A stretch of 64,000 nucleotides of DNA from an uncultured Polaribacter sp. (lineage in GTDB: Bacteria > Bacteroidota > Bacteroidia > Flavobacteriales > Flavobacteriaceae), in assembly GCA_943787375.1 (NCBI GenBank), contig CALSME010000002.1, positions 434,001 to 498,000 on the forward strand, in the 5' to 3' direction. The position numbers and the translations under genes are program-made. This document shows positions 1-8,996 of this stretch, piece by piece. Below the pieces are notes generated by a model that was not told the origin of the DNA, ran no database searches, and worked only from the letters and a program-made list of their open reading frames with translations. The first letter of the stretch is position 1; each line of letters begins with the position of its first letter.

Positions 1-270
1 CCTGAAAGTATTTATGTTGCAACATTGGGATATGGAGGTATTTTTTCTTTGTTTTTTCTTTTATTATTTTTTATTAGTCTATTTTATTTATTATTTTATA
101 GTGGTAAGATGGGGAAAGTATTTTCTTTTTTCCTCTTAGGATTAATGGTAACAAATGCAACAGGTGCATCATTGTTTGCAGAGTTATTAATTTCTCAGTT
201 TGGTATAGTTTGCGCTTTATTAATTTATAAAGGAAAAGAATTAGATGAAAATAGTATTAAAAAAGTATAA
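1..270 (+). CDS. C-terminal end of a polysaccharide polymerase-like membrane protein (partial)
   Basis: The reading frame is open from the first base of the window, so this is the 3' end of a gene that begins upstream; the TTG at 25 is not a convincing start. About 89 codons remain, with two or three strongly hydrophobic segments and a short charged tail (KGKELDENSIKKV). An integral membrane protein ending just before a ligase/polymerase and glycosyltransferases fits the C-terminus of a Wzy-type O-antigen or exopolysaccharide polymerase. That is inference from context and composition, since no diagnostic motif remains. Its end overlaps the next gene by 26 bp, so the two are probably co-transcribed and translationally coupled. 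Confidence 0.55.
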   Translation, partial: PESIYVATLGYGGIFSLFFLLLFFISLFYLLFYSGKMGKVFSFFLLGLMVTNATGASLFAELLISQFGIVCALLIYKGKELDENSIKKV

Positions 271-1432
271 AGAGAACCTATTTCCTGCTTTACTAGTGCT
301 TATGATTTTTAGCACACTTTTATTTATTAGGTTGGCACCTTTATTTATTGCAGTACTAATCTTAGTCTGGTTTTTTAAGTTTAAAACATTTCAAAATTTC
401 TCTTTAAAACTGAAATGGATTTGGCCATTTTTATTTTATTTTTTTATCGTTGGATTTGCTTTCCTTTTTTCGGAAAACACAATCGAAGGATTAAAAATTT
501 TAGAAAGACATATTTCCTTTATTGTACTTCCATTTCTTATTTATTGTAAGAAGTGGTCTAAGTCAGAGTTAGATTTTTTTTGTAAGTTCTATGTACAAAT
601 AGTCTTCGTCATTTCCGTTTTGTCTTTAATTTGCTTACTATATTTTTATCTAACAAACATTGACTTTGTTCATAGAATGGATGACACTTATCTTCAATGG
701 AAATTACCGCATTTACTCGGGTTTCACCCAACTTACTTTGGGTTGAATATAGTTGTTGCCAATATAATATTATTAACATCTTCAAATATTAATACTCTAA
801 AAAAAAGTACACTTTATAGTGCCTTGTTTTTAAGCTTTTACTTAGTTTATTTGAGCCCTAGAACAGCTATATTGTGTCAATTTATAGTTTGGATTTGGTT
901 TGTTTATAATCGATTTTCAATTAAAGAAATCTTTAAGTACAACAAAACAATATTTGCTGTAATATCATTATCTATTATGATTTTTTTAGCCCTCACATCA
1001 GAATATTTTATTGTTAAATTAATGAATTCAATTTCAGATAAAAGATTTATGCTTTGGGAGCCGGCATATCATTTGATTAAAGAAAATTATTTTCTATTAG
1101 GAGAAGGTCTAGGGAATGGAGAAATTCAGATAACACAATATATCAATACGAACAACCTTACTCAATTTCAAGTTTCAGATTTACACAACCAATTTTTAAT
1201 GAATTACTTAGATCTAGGTTTCTTTGGATTTATTGCAATCTTACTTTTAGTCTTGAGACCTTTAATATATTTTAAAGATAAAGCTTTATATCTTTTTGCT
1301 CTAACATTTTCTATTTCTATATTTACGGAATCATTTTTGTTTGTCATTAAAGGAATCATTTTCTTTATAATTGTTTCATCTATATTCATACTTAGAGCTT
1401 CTTTACTTACTGTTAAAGAAAACCAAAAATAA
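245..1432 (+). CDS. O-antigen ligase/polymerase family membrane protein (Wzy_C-like)
   Basis: This 395-residue protein has about ten hydrophobic segments. The layout is that of the O-antigen ligase superfamily: a large periplasmic loop near residues 270-315 contains a tryptophan-containing stretch (RFMLWEPAYHLI), a glycine-rich motif (GEGLGNG, about residue 287) and a conserved histidine motif (DLHNQFLMNYLDLGF, about 311-325). Members either polymerise repeat units or attach finished glycan to lipid A or another acceptor at the outer face of the inner membrane. The gene lies among glycosyltransferases and overlaps the gene before it. Whether it is a ligase (WaaL) or polymerase (Wzy) cannot be settled from sequence alone; because the previous gene may be the polymerase, ligase is slightly favoured. 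Confidence 0.75.
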   Translation: MKIVLKKYKENLFPALLVLMIFSTLLFIRLAPLFIAVLILVWFFKFKTFQNFSLKLKWIWPFLFYFFIVGFAFLFSENTIEGLKILERHISFIVLPFLIYCKKWSKSELDFFCKFYVQIVFVISVLSLICLLYFYLTNIDFVHRMDDTYLQWKLPHLLGFHPTYFGLNIVVANIILLTSSNINTLKKSTLYSALFLSFYLVYLSPRTAILCQFIVWIWFVYNRFSIKEIFKYNKTIFAVISLSIMIFLALTSEYFIVKLMNSISDKRFMLWEPAYHLIKENYFLLGEGLGNGEIQITQYINTNNLTQFQVSDLHNQFLMNYLDLGFFGFIAILLLVLRPLIYFKDKALYLFALTFSISIFTESFLFVIKGIIFFIIVSSIFILRASLLTVKENQK

Positions 1433-1436
1433 ACTT

Positions 1437-2549
1437 ATGAAAGTAGCAATAGTTCATTACTGGTTTATGACAAGAAGAGGTGGAGAAAAAGTAGTAGAGT
1501 CTCTTTTAAAGCTGTATCCTAACGCAGACATTTACACGTTATTTTATGACGAAAAAAAATACGGTAATTCTCTGAAAAATCACAAAGTATATACTTCTAT
1601 TTTAAACACTCTTTTTTTAAGAAAATACTATCAAAAAATATACCCTTTATATCCAATAGGGATAAAATCATTAAAGTTAAAAGAGGATTACGATTTAGTT
1701 ATATCTTCAGAATCTGGTCCAGCCAAAGGTGTGAAAATTAATAATAGTATTCATGTTTGCTATATCCATAGTCCTATGCGGTACTGTTGGGGATTCACCT
1801 ATGAATATTTAAAATCTATGAAGCCAGTACTAAGGCCAGTAGCAGATTTCTTTTTCAAAAAATTAAAGAAATGGGATAGAACTACAATAGATAATGTAGA
1901 TTTATACATTGCAAATTCAAAAAATGTTGCAAATAGGGTAAAAAAATATTACAATAAAGAAGCAAAGGTTATTTATCCGCCAATTGAATCACATTTATTT
2001 AAAAAACCATTAAATTTAGAAATTAAAAATGAATATTTCCTAAGCTTTGGAGCTATTACACCTTATAAGAGAATCGACCTACTGGTAGATTGTTTTAATG
2101 AGAATGGAGAGAAACTAATTGTTATAGGCAGTGGATCTGAAAAAGAGAAATTGATGAAAAGGGCTAGAAATAATATTGAGTTTAAAGGGTTCATAAATGA
2201 TTTGGAAATAGAATCGTATATTCAGAAGTCTAAAGCATTAATTTTTCCTGGCGAGGAGGATTTTGGAATGATTCCTTTAGAAGTGATGTCATATGGAATT
2301 CCAGTTATTGCATTTAAAAAAGGAGGTGCCCTAGAGACAGTTGTAGAACAAAAACAAAATATTAAAAATTCATCAGGGATATTTTTTGAAGAACAAAATA
2401 GTAAATCGCTTCAGAATGCATTAGATTTTTTTAAAAAAAATAAAAAGTCTTTTGATCCAGAATGGATTCGGAACCACGCAAGAAAATTTGAAGAACACAA
2501 TTTTTTGAAACAATTTAAGGCCGAAGTAAAGAAAATATTTAAAAACTAA
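1437..2549 (+). CDS. Glycosyltransferase family 4 protein
   Basis: This is a retaining GT-B glycosyltransferase of about 370 residues. The start is taken at the ATG at 1437 (MKVAIVHYWFMTRRGGEK), because the frame upstream runs inside the preceding gene and the family normally begins at this first beta strand. The N-terminal acceptor domain carries the RRGGEKVVESLL signature of cytoplasmic GT4 enzymes. The C-terminal donor domain has the E-x7-E motif (EEDFGMIPLE, about residue 272) followed by VMSYGIPVIA. It probably adds a sugar from a nucleotide-sugar donor to the lipid-linked repeat unit. It starts 4 bp after the ligase-like gene and overlaps the next gene by 1 bp (TAATG). Donor and acceptor are unknown. 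Confidence 0.85.
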   Translation: MKVAIVHYWFMTRRGGEKVVESLLKLYPNADIYTLFYDEKKYGNSLKNHKVYTSILNTLFLRKYYQKIYPLYPIGIKSLKLKEDYDLVISSESGPAKGVKINNSIHVCYIHSPMRYCWGFTYEYLKSMKPVLRPVADFFFKKLKKWDRTTIDNVDLYIANSKNVANRVKKYYNKEAKVIYPPIESHLFKKPLNLEIKNEYFLSFGAITPYKRIDLLVDCFNENGEKLIVIGSGSEKEKLMKRARNNIEFKGFINDLEIESYIQKSKALIFPGEEDFGMIPLEVMSYGIPVIAFKKGGALETVVEQKQNIKNSSGIFFEEQNSKSLQNALDFFKKNKKSFDPEWIRNHARKFEEHNFLKQFKAEVKKIFKN

Positions 2550-3904
2550 TGAAAAAAAGATATTCTCATTTTATAAAACCAATTCAAATATTAATCGATT
2601 TATTATTAATAAATGCTGTTGTTTATGGTGTATCTGACACAGCGTTTTTGAATGTTTATTTTCTTACTTTTATTACTCTTTTCTGGCTTATTTCCTCTTA
2701 TTTAACAGGTTTTTATACGGTCTATCGATTTACCAAAAACTTAAGAATTTCAAGTTTATTGGCGAAGCAATTTTTTGTTTTTATTCTGGGGTATTTCGCC
2801 TATTTCGGTGCTTTTAAAGAAGGGGCAATCGTTAATAATCAATTTTTAATACTTGCTTCCATCCTCGGCGCAATTACTTTTTTCAAATTTACTGTCCAGT
2901 ATTTATTAAAAAAATACAGAGCAACAGGAAATAATTACCGAACAACTGTTGTACTGGGTGACGACACTACAACTAAAGATGTAATCCAAGTTTTTAAAAG
3001 CAAAGCCAATCTTGGCTATAAGTTTTTAGGATTCTTCTCAGAAAAACCCCATAATAATCTTCACTATTTAGGCGCTTTTTCGGGTATTTTTCAATACGTT
3101 GAAGAAAACCAGGTTGACGAAATTTATTGCTCATTAACTCAGTTAACCAACGAGCAAATAAAAAAGGTAAACAAATTTGCCAACGAAAAAGGAATTCTCC
3201 TAAAATTGATTCCAAATGCTAGAGAGCTCTACAGTAAAAATCAAAGTGTCGAATTTTATGATGATGCATTAATGGTTTTAAGTGTAAAGAGGTTGCCTTT
3301 TGAGTTTGCGGAGAATTTTTATATTAAAAGAATTTTTGATGTTGTCTTTTCTTTTTTTGTATGTTTATTTGTTTTGTCATGGCTATGGCCAATTCTTTTT
3401 ATTTTGGTGAAGTTAGAATCGAAAGGGCCATTACTTTTTAAACAAAAAAGAGAGGGGATAAATGGCTCGGAATTTACCTGTTATAAATTTAGATCCATGA
3501 AAATGAATAAGCAATCCGAGAAGTCTCACGTTACGAAGAACGACACGAGAGTAACCAAAATGGGGGCTTTTATGAGAAAAACTAGTATTGACGAACTCCC
3601 ACAGTTTTTAAACGTTTTGAAAGGTGAGATGAGTGTTGTGGGTCCAAGACCACACCTAGAAAGTCTATCAATAGAGTATCAGAGAAATGTAGAAAATTAT
3701 TTGAAAAGACATATTGTAAAACCAGGAATCACTGGTTTGGCTCAAGTTTCAGGGTATCGCGGTGAGATAAAGAAAAAGGCAGACATTAAGAACCGAATTC
3801 GTTTTGATATTTTTTACATTGAAAACTGGTCTTTTTTCCTCGATATCAAAATAATATTTAAGACAATACTAAACGTATTTCAAGGCGAAGAAAAAGCATA
3901 CTAA
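2549..3904 (+). CDS. Exopolysaccharide polyprenyl glycosylphosphotransferase (WcaJ/WbaP-like initiating sugar transferase)
   Basis: This 451-residue protein is an initiating transferase that moves a sugar-1-phosphate from a nucleotide sugar onto undecaprenyl phosphate. About four N-terminal membrane segments are followed by a CoA-binding-like Rossmann domain (about 125-235) and a C-terminal bacterial sugar transferase domain (about 255-451). Diagnostic motifs are present: the membrane re-entrant region (KRIFDVVFSFFVCLF), the basic CYKFRSM motif (about 313), DELPQFLNVLKGEMSVVGPR (about 348-367) and PGITGLAQVSGYRG. The full three-part architecture and length match the WcaJ/Cps2E/WbaP class. It overlaps both neighbours by one base, so the glycan genes form a tightly coupled operon. 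The identity of the first sugar is unknown. Confidence 0.9.
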   Translation: MKKRYSHFIKPIQILIDLLLINAVVYGVSDTAFLNVYFLTFITLFWLISSYLTGFYTVYRFTKNLRISSLLAKQFFVFILGYFAYFGAFKEGAIVNNQFLILASILGAITFFKFTVQYLLKKYRATGNNYRTTVVLGDDTTTKDVIQVFKSKANLGYKFLGFFSEKPHNNLHYLGAFSGIFQYVEENQVDEIYCSLTQLTNEQIKKVNKFANEKGILLKLIPNARELYSKNQSVEFYDDALMVLSVKRLPFEFAENFYIKRIFDVVFSFFVCLFVLSWLWPILFILVKLESKGPLLFKQKREGINGSEFTCYKFRSMKMNKQSEKSHVTKNDTRVTKMGAFMRKTSIDELPQFLNVLKGEMSVVGPRPHLESLSIEYQRNVENYLKRHIVKPGITGLAQVSGYRGEIKKKADIKNRIRFDIFYIENWSFFLDIKIIFKTILNVFQGEEKAY

Positions 3905-4659
3905 TGAGCTTTAAATATGAAATAACAGCCACGATTGTTTTGTATCACGAAGACCAGGAGATACTCAAAAGAACCATTGCCTCTTTTTTAAAAATACCCT
4001 TAAAGAAAAAATTGTTTTTAGTCGACAATTCTGCAACAAGAAGTTTTCAGAATTTTTTTATTCATGAAGAAATCGAATACCTCTTTCCAGGAAAAAACAT
4101 TGGGTTTGGCAAAGGGCATAATTTTGTACTAGATAAATTAAATTCTAAATATCACTTATTATTAAATCCGGATATTGAATTTACAGCTACTACAATACCC
4201 ATTTTAATTTCCCAGTTGGAAAAGGATAAAGATGTTGCCTTTGCAACGCCCAAAGTTGTGTATCCCAATCACGAAAAACAATATGTTTGCCGAAAACATC
4301 CTACTTTCTTCGATTTGATAAATCGAAGAGTAAAGATTTTTCCCAAAGCGATTTTAAAAAATGAATATAGAAATCAAGATCCAACAAAGTCTTTTTATCC
4401 CGATTTTATTCATGGATGTTTTATGCTTTTTAAAACAACTGTCTTTAAAGAATTAAAAGGATTTGATGAGCGTTATTTTCTTTATATGGAAGATGCCGAT
4501 ATCTGTAGAGAAATTGATGAGCTAGGAAAAAAGAAGCTTTATTTTCCTGAAGTAACGATTGTACATCATCATCAAAAAGAGAGTGCTAAAAGTTTGAAAT
4601 TATTTTGGTTACATACATCTTCCGCCCTAAAATATTTTTTTAAGTGGGGAGTTTCCTAA
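3904..4659 (+). CDS. Glycosyltransferase family 2 protein
   Basis: This is an inverting GT-A glycosyltransferase of 251 residues. The N-terminal nucleotide-binding fold starts with ITATIVLYHEDQEIL and contains VDNSAT and the metal-binding-type motif LNPDIEF (about residue 87). The acceptor side carries FIHGCFMLFKTTVF and a GFDERYFLYMEDADICREI motif typical of rhamnosyltransferase-like members. It is the last gene of the polysaccharide operon in this window. After it a 94-bp gap leads to purD, which has its own -7 box, so the locus ends here. The sugar transferred is not predictable. Confidence 0.85.
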   Translation: MSFKYEITATIVLYHEDQEILKRTIASFLKIPLKKKLFLVDNSATRSFQNFFIHEEIEYLFPGKNIGFGKGHNFVLDKLNSKYHLLLNPDIEFTATTIPILISQLEKDKDVAFATPKVVYPNHEKQYVCRKHPTFFDLINRRVKIFPKAILKNEYRNQDPTKSFYPDFIHGCFMLFKTTVFKELKGFDERYFLYMEDADICREIDELGKKKLYFPEVTIVHHHQKESAKSLKLFWLHTSSALKYFFKWGVS

Positions 4660-4722
4660 TAAAAAGGGATCTTAAATAAAAAATGTCCTTCCTGTCAAAG
4701 CCTTAATCACAAGAATTTAAAA

Positions 4723-4730
4723 TATATTTG
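4723..4730 (+). promoter_or_regulatory. Bacteroidota -7 promoter box of purD
   Basis: TATATTTG matches the Bacteroidota -7 consensus TAnnTTTG and lies 23 bp before the purD ATG. No clear -33 TTG is seen at the usual 19-21 bp spacing. It separates purD transcription from the polysaccharide operon. Confidence 0.55.
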
Positions 4731-4753
4731 CACCCAGAACAACACAATAAAAA

Positions 4754-6028
4754 ATGAATATTCTTATTTTAGGAGCAGGAGGTAGAGAGCATGCTTTTGC
4801 ATTAAAACTCTCGGAAAGCAAAAAAATTAAACAACTTTTTGTTGCGCCTGGGAATGCAGGTACCGGCAAAATTGCCATCAATGTAAACATCAATCCTACC
4901 GATTTTGAAGCCGTTAAAGAAACGGTCTTAAAAAACAACATTCAAATGGTTGTTGTTGGGCCAGAAGCTCCATTGGTAAATGGTGTGCACGATTTTTTTT
5001 TAGCAGATACCGATTTGAAATCGATTCCTGTAATTGGTCCCAAAAAAGATGGTGCATTGTTAGAAGGAAGTAAAGATTTTTCAAAACAATTCATGCAAAA
5101 ACATGGTATTCCAACAGCACGCTATCAATCCTTTACAAAGGAAAACTTAAAAGAGGGTTTTACATTCCTAGAGACCCTAACTCCTCCGTATGTTTTAAAA
5201 GCAGACGGATTGGCTGGTGGGAAAGGAGTTCTTATCTTAACTGATTTAGCAGAAGCAAAAGCAGAATTAGAAGAAATGGTTTCCAATGAAAAGTTTGGAA
5301 CCGCTTCAGCGACTGTGGTCATTGAAGAATTTTTAAAAGGAATTGAGTTGTCAGTTTTTGTGTTAACAGACGGGAATAGTTATAAAATTTTACCCTCAGC
5401 AAAAGATTATAAAAGAATAGGAGAAGGCGATGTTGGTTTAAATACAGGAGGTATGGGAGCGATATCCCCAGTGCCATTTGCAGACAACGCTTTTTTAGAT
5501 AAAGTAGAAAGTTTGGTTGTGAAACCTACCATTTCTGGTTTGAAAAAAGACGGAATTGATTATCGAGGCTTTATCTTCATCGGTTTGATGAACGATGCTG
5601 GAAACCCATCAGTCGTTGAGTACAACGTTCGAATGGGAGATCCAGAAACAGAAGCTGTTTTACCAAGAATTGAATCTGATTTATATGATTTATTTGAAGG
5701 CGTTGCCAAGCAAACCTTACATGAAAAATCATTTTCGGTAAACCCAAAAACAGCAACAACCGTCATGTTGGTTGCAGGAGGATATCCAGAAGCCTATCAA
5801 AAAGGGAAAGAAATTACAGGGTTTAAAAACACTGAAGACTCCGTTGTTTTTCATGCAGGGACAAAAATTGAGAACGATAAAGTGGTGTCAAACGGAGGCC
5901 GTGTAATGGCTGTAACTTCATTTGGAAATTCTATCGAAGAGGCATTGGCAAAAACCTATGCTACTATCGAAAAGATTCAGTTTGAGGATATGAATTACAG
6001 GAAAGATATTGGGTTCGATTTAGTTTAA
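4754..6028 (+). CDS. purD: Phosphoribosylamine--glycine ligase (GAR synthetase)
   Basis: PurD makes glycinamide ribonucleotide from phosphoribosylamine, glycine and ATP, the second step of purine synthesis. At 424 residues it has the normal family length. The N domain starts NILILGAGGREHAFALKL, the ATP-grasp region carries LKADGLAGGKGV (about 147), and the C-terminal half has NTGGMGAISP and the metal-binding NVRMGDPETEAV (about 290-301). It is monocistronic: its own promoter box lies upstream, and downstream is a convergent histidine kinase gene with only 7 bp between the stop codons. Identification is secure. Confidence 0.97.
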   Translation: MNILILGAGGREHAFALKLSESKKIKQLFVAPGNAGTGKIAINVNINPTDFEAVKETVLKNNIQMVVVGPEAPLVNGVHDFFLADTDLKSIPVIGPKKDGALLEGSKDFSKQFMQKHGIPTARYQSFTKENLKEGFTFLETLTPPYVLKADGLAGGKGVLILTDLAEAKAELEEMVSNEKFGTASATVVIEEFLKGIELSVFVLTDGNSYKILPSAKDYKRIGEGDVGLNTGGMGAISPVPFADNAFLDKVESLVVKPTISGLKKDGIDYRGFIFIGLMNDAGNPSVVEYNVRMGDPETEAVLPRIESDLYDLFEGVAKQTLHEKSFSVNPKTATTVMLVAGGYPEAYQKGKEITGFKNTEDSVVFHAGTKIENDKVVSNGGRVMAVTSFGNSIEEALAKTYATIEKIQFEDMNYRKDIGFDLV

Positions 6029-6035
6029 AATCAGT

Positions 6036-7076
6036 TTATGTTGCCTTTTCTAGTGTGAATGAAAATTCAGCGCCTTTCCCAAATTCACTTTTCATTAAAA
6101 TAATCTCGTTGTGCGCTTCTATAATATGTTTTACAATAGACAATCCTAAACCAGATCCTCCTTGTTCACGAGATCGACTCTGGTCTACTCGGTAAAAACG
6201 TTCAAACAAACGTGGTAGGTGTTCTTGTTGAATTCCTTCGCCATTATCCGTTACTTTTAATTGAAACTTTTGATCATTATAGGTGTCAATACTCACAATA
6301 GTGGTTCCGTTTGGTTTTCCGTATTTTATTGAATTTACAACGAGGTTGATAAGTACTTGTTCAATTTTTTCAACATCTCCTTTTACAAAGACTGGAACTT
6401 CATAAATTCGATCAAAGAGTAACGTGATGTTTCTCTTTTTTGCTTTCATTTCCAATAAATCAAATACATTTTGAATCAATTCTAGAATGTTGAAATTTTC
6501 AATATTTAACTGTAGACCATCCGTTTCTAACTTTGCAATCATGTCTAAATCTTTGATGACAGCAACCAGTCTTTCAACCCCTTTATTAGCCCTTTGAAGA
6601 TACTTTGTTCGAATCTCTTTGTCGTTAGCAGCACCTTCTATTAAAGTTAAAATATACCCCTGTACCGTAAAAAGAGGTGTCTTTAGTTCGTGTGCTAAAT
6701 TCCCTAAAAAATCACGTCTGAAAGAATCGATTTCTGTTAATGTCTGAATCTCTAGCTGTTTTCCTTCTACGAACTTTTGAACACTTTGAGAAAGAGATTC
6801 AATATCTGTAGTCACAGACTTTCGTTGAAACTCATCCGCATCGATATTTGAAAATTCTTTATAAATGTTTTTAATTTTTCTGTAGATAAAATATTCTGCT
6901 CTGTATTGAATGATAAAAAAGGACAATACAAAAAACAATAGTACAAAAATGAGAACTGCAAATTCGCCAAAAGATGGAGCTATAAAATAATAACTCAGTG
7001 CAGCAATTATAATAGCAAGTATTGTAGAATATAGCGAAGAAACCAACGCATAAGTGTATGTTTTTTTAAGTTTCAT
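6036..7076 (-). CDS. Sensor histidine kinase, PhoR-like
   Basis: This 346-residue membrane kinase has two N-terminal transmembrane segments (about 10-33 and 38-58) with only a few residues between them, so it has almost no periplasmic sensor. It then has a HisKA domain with the phospho-accepting histidine in FLGNLAHELKTPL (about residue 130). The HATPase domain shows the N box (INLVVNSIKYG), G1 (DNGEGI), F box (LFERFYRV) and G2 (GGSGLGLSIV). It lies 12 bp downstream of a PhoB/OmpR-type regulator and is its obvious partner. The lack of a sensor loop suggests that it reads a membrane or partner-protein signal, as PhoR does. The phosphate role is inference; no pst genes are in the window. Confidence 0.9.
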   Translation of the reverse strand: MKLKKTYTYALVSSLYSTILAIIIAALSYYFIAPSFGEFAVLIFVLLFFVLSFFIIQYRAEYFIYRKIKNIYKEFSNIDADEFQRKSVTTDIESLSQSVQKFVEGKQLEIQTLTEIDSFRRDFLGNLAHELKTPLFTVQGYILTLIEGAANDKEIRTKYLQRANKGVERLVAVIKDLDMIAKLETDGLQLNIENFNILELIQNVFDLLEMKAKKRNITLLFDRIYEVPVFVKGDVEKIEQVLINLVVNSIKYGKPNGTTIVSIDTYNDQKFQLKVTDNGEGIQQEHLPRLFERFYRVDQSRSREQGGSGLGLSIVKHIIEAHNEIILMKSEFGKGAEFSFTLEKAT

Positions 7077-7088
7077 TAAGCCAGTTTT

Positions 7089-7778
7089 TTAAAGATCTTC
7101 TTCTAAAACAAATTTATAGCCCACTCCTTTCACTGTTTTAAAATGATGATCGCCAATTTTTTCTCGTAGTTTCCGAATGTGAACATCGATTGTTCTGCCT
7201 CCAACTACAACTTCATTTCCCCAAACAGTATCAAGAATTACTTCTCTTTTAAACACCTTTCCTGGTCTTGAGGTCAATAAAGAAAATAATTCAAATTCTT
7301 TTCTAGGCAAAGAAATTCTTTTACCAGCTTTGTAAACAACATATTCATCTCGGTCAATCACAATGTCTCCGATTTTAAAAGAAGTTTCCGTTTCAGACTT
7401 TAATCTTCTTAACAAAGATTTTATTTTACTTACTAAAACTTTTGGTTTTATTGGTTTTGTAATATAGTCATCAGCACCCGCTTCAAAACCTGCAACTTGA
7501 GAGTAATCCTCTCCTCTAGCGGTTAAAAAAGAGATAATGACATTGTCTAAAGATTTGATCTTTCGTATTTTTTCACACGCCTCAATACCATCCATTTCTG
7601 GCATCATAATGTCTAACAAGATGAGTTGAGGAATGTTCTTTTTTGCTGATTTTACTGCTTCAATTCCATTCGTTGCAGTAAAGACTTGATATCCTTCATT
7701 TCTTAAGTTGTAACCAACGATTTCTAAAATATCCGGTTCATCATCAACAAGAAGAATTTTAATATCACTTTTATTCAT
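7089..7778 (-). CDS. Response regulator transcription factor, OmpR/PhoB family
   Basis: This is a two-domain DNA-binding response regulator of about 229 residues. The start is placed at the ATG at 7778 (MNKSDIKILLVDDEPD), which fits the family; an in-frame start 24 bp upstream would add an atypical leader and reach almost to the promoter box. The receiver has the acidic pair DDE, the phospho-acceptor aspartate in LILLDIMMPEMDG (about 52-58) and the conserved lysine in ITKPIKPK. The winged-helix output domain ends in GGRTIDVHIRKLREKIG and VKGVGYKF, the OmpR/PhoB recognition region. It is encoded directly upstream of the kinase and co-transcribed with it. Target genes are not evident. Confidence 0.93.
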   Translation of the reverse strand: MNKSDIKILLVDDEPDILEIVGYNLRNEGYQVFTATNGIEAVKSAKKNIPQLILLDIMMPEMDGIEACEKIRKIKSLDNVIISFLTARGEDYSQVAGFEAGADDYITKPIKPKVLVSKIKSLLRRLKSETETSFKIGDIVIDRDEYVVYKAGKRISLPRKEFELFSLLTSRPGKVFKREVILDTVWGNEVVVGGRTIDVHIRKLREKIGDHHFKTVKGVGYKFVLEEDL

Positions 7779-7799
7779 AAACTGATTTATATGTAGAAT

Positions 7800-7807
7800 C
7801 AAAAATA
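7800..7807 (-). promoter_or_regulatory. -7 promoter box of the two-component operon
   Basis: On the minus strand this reads TATTTTTG, an exact TAnnTTTG match, 21 bp before the chosen ATG at 7778. That leaves little leader for the alternative start at 7802 and supports the shorter gene model. Confidence 0.5.
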
Positions 7808-7994
7808 AGGATAATTAAATTACAATAAATCATACTTTACAATCATTTAACATTACCACATAATTTATTAATAATAACGAGCATTTCTATAAAAAAGAAC
7901 TCCATTATTTTACAACTAATTTAAAAACAAAATAATACATGACCCATACAGCCTCTAAATAACAGTTAAATGAAACTTTAAAGTTTTGTTTTTA

Positions 7995-8010
7995 GTTGTA
8001 TATTTACAAC
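7995..8010 (+). promoter_or_regulatory. Inverted repeat over a -7-like box before the lamin-tail protein gene
   Basis: GTTGTA and TACAAC flank TATT, giving a 6-4-6 inverted repeat. It covers a TATATTTA sequence that resembles the -7 box, 24 bp before the ATG at 8034. It could be an operator, or simply the promoter core. Confidence 0.35.
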
Positions 8011-8033
8011 CTATGTTAATAAAAAATCAAAGT

Positions 8034-8885
8034 ATGAAAAGAAAATATCTTTTTACAGTATTCCTAACTCTTTGTTTTGGATTGACTTCCATAGGGCAAG
8101 TCTTTATAACCGAGTTAGCAGATCCAAATGACAATGCAGCTGCACGTTATGTTGAGATCTACAATGGAGGTACTTCTGCTGTCGATTTAACAGGTTGGAC
8201 GCTTAGAAGATATACAAATGGGAATTCAGAGCCACAAACAACCGGAGAAGATTTATCACCAATTGGTTCTTTAGCACCTGGAGCGATTGCAATTATTGCT
8301 GCAAACGGAACCGCATTTGAAGCAGCTTTCGGAATGGTAGCAGATATTTCTGCTGGAACAGGCGGACCTGCAGATAGTAATGGAGATGATCAAATCTATA
8401 TTACAGATGCATCCGACACCATTGTAGACTTTTTTGGAGTTCCAGGAGAAGATGGTTCAGGAACAGATCATGAGTTTGAAGATGGAAGAGCAGAAAGAAA
8501 AGCTTCTGTTACTCAAGGAACAGCTACATGGGATGTGAATGAATGGAATATCGATAATGACGCAGGAGCTGGAGACGGAGCATTAAATGTTGATGGAGGT
8601 TTTGATCCAGGAGTATGGATTGGAGCTGAAACAGCAGGAGTTGAAGACGAAAGTTTCGTAACTCTAAATATGTATCCAAACCCTGCAAGTGATGTGTTAA
8701 ATATCTCAGCACAAAACACGATCAATACGGTAGAGATCTTCAATGTCCTAGGACAGAAAGTGATTACGATACAAGTAGAAGATACAAGTGCAGAAATTAA
8801 TGTTTCCAACTTAAACACTGGAATCTATTTAATTAAGTATGCAATACATAACAGTACAAGCACAAAGAAATTTGTAAGGGAATAA
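8034..8885 (+). CDS. Secreted lamin-tail-domain protein with type IX secretion sorting domain
   Basis: This is a secreted protein of about 283 residues. The ATG at 8034 gives a clean signal peptide (MKRKYLFTVFLTLCFG), cut near TSIGQVF. Residues of about 20-130 form a lamin-tail (LTD) fold: VFITELADPND, YVEIYNGGTSAVDLTGWTL, and SLAPGAIAIIAANG. The C-terminus from about 205 is a Por secretion tail (MYPNPASDVLNIS ... NTGIYLIKY ... KKFVRE), the signal for export across the outer membrane by the type IX system and attachment to the surface or release. LTD proteins of this kind are often surface adhesins or parts of secreted nucleases; no catalytic domain is present here. It is monocistronic, with a terminator hairpin downstream. 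Confidence 0.88.
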   Translation: MKRKYLFTVFLTLCFGLTSIGQVFITELADPNDNAAARYVEIYNGGTSAVDLTGWTLRRYTNGNSEPQTTGEDLSPIGSLAPGAIAIIAANGTAFEAAFGMVADISAGTGGPADSNGDDQIYITDASDTIVDFFGVPGEDGSGTDHEFEDGRAERKASVTQGTATWDVNEWNIDNDAGAGDGALNVDGGFDPGVWIGAETAGVEDESFVTLNMYPNPASDVLNISAQNTINTVEIFNVLGQKVITIQVEDTSAEINVSNLNTGIYLIKYAIHNSTSTKKFVRE

Positions 8886-8904
8886 GTTTATTTATGAAGA
8901 TAAA

Positions 8905-8931
8905 GAGGTGAATGAAAATTCATCTCTCTTT
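8905..8931 (+). terminator. Rho-independent terminator after the lamin-tail gene
   Basis: GAGGTGAAT (8905-8913) pairs with ATTCATCTC (8918-8926), nine pairs with one G-U, across a GAAA loop, followed by TCTTTT. It lies 19 bp after the stop codon. Confidence 0.6.
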
Positions 8932-8996
8932 TAATGAACTTTTATTTTAAAACTCCGATTTATCCAGAGTTATTTTTATATTTAAACAAAAAAGAA

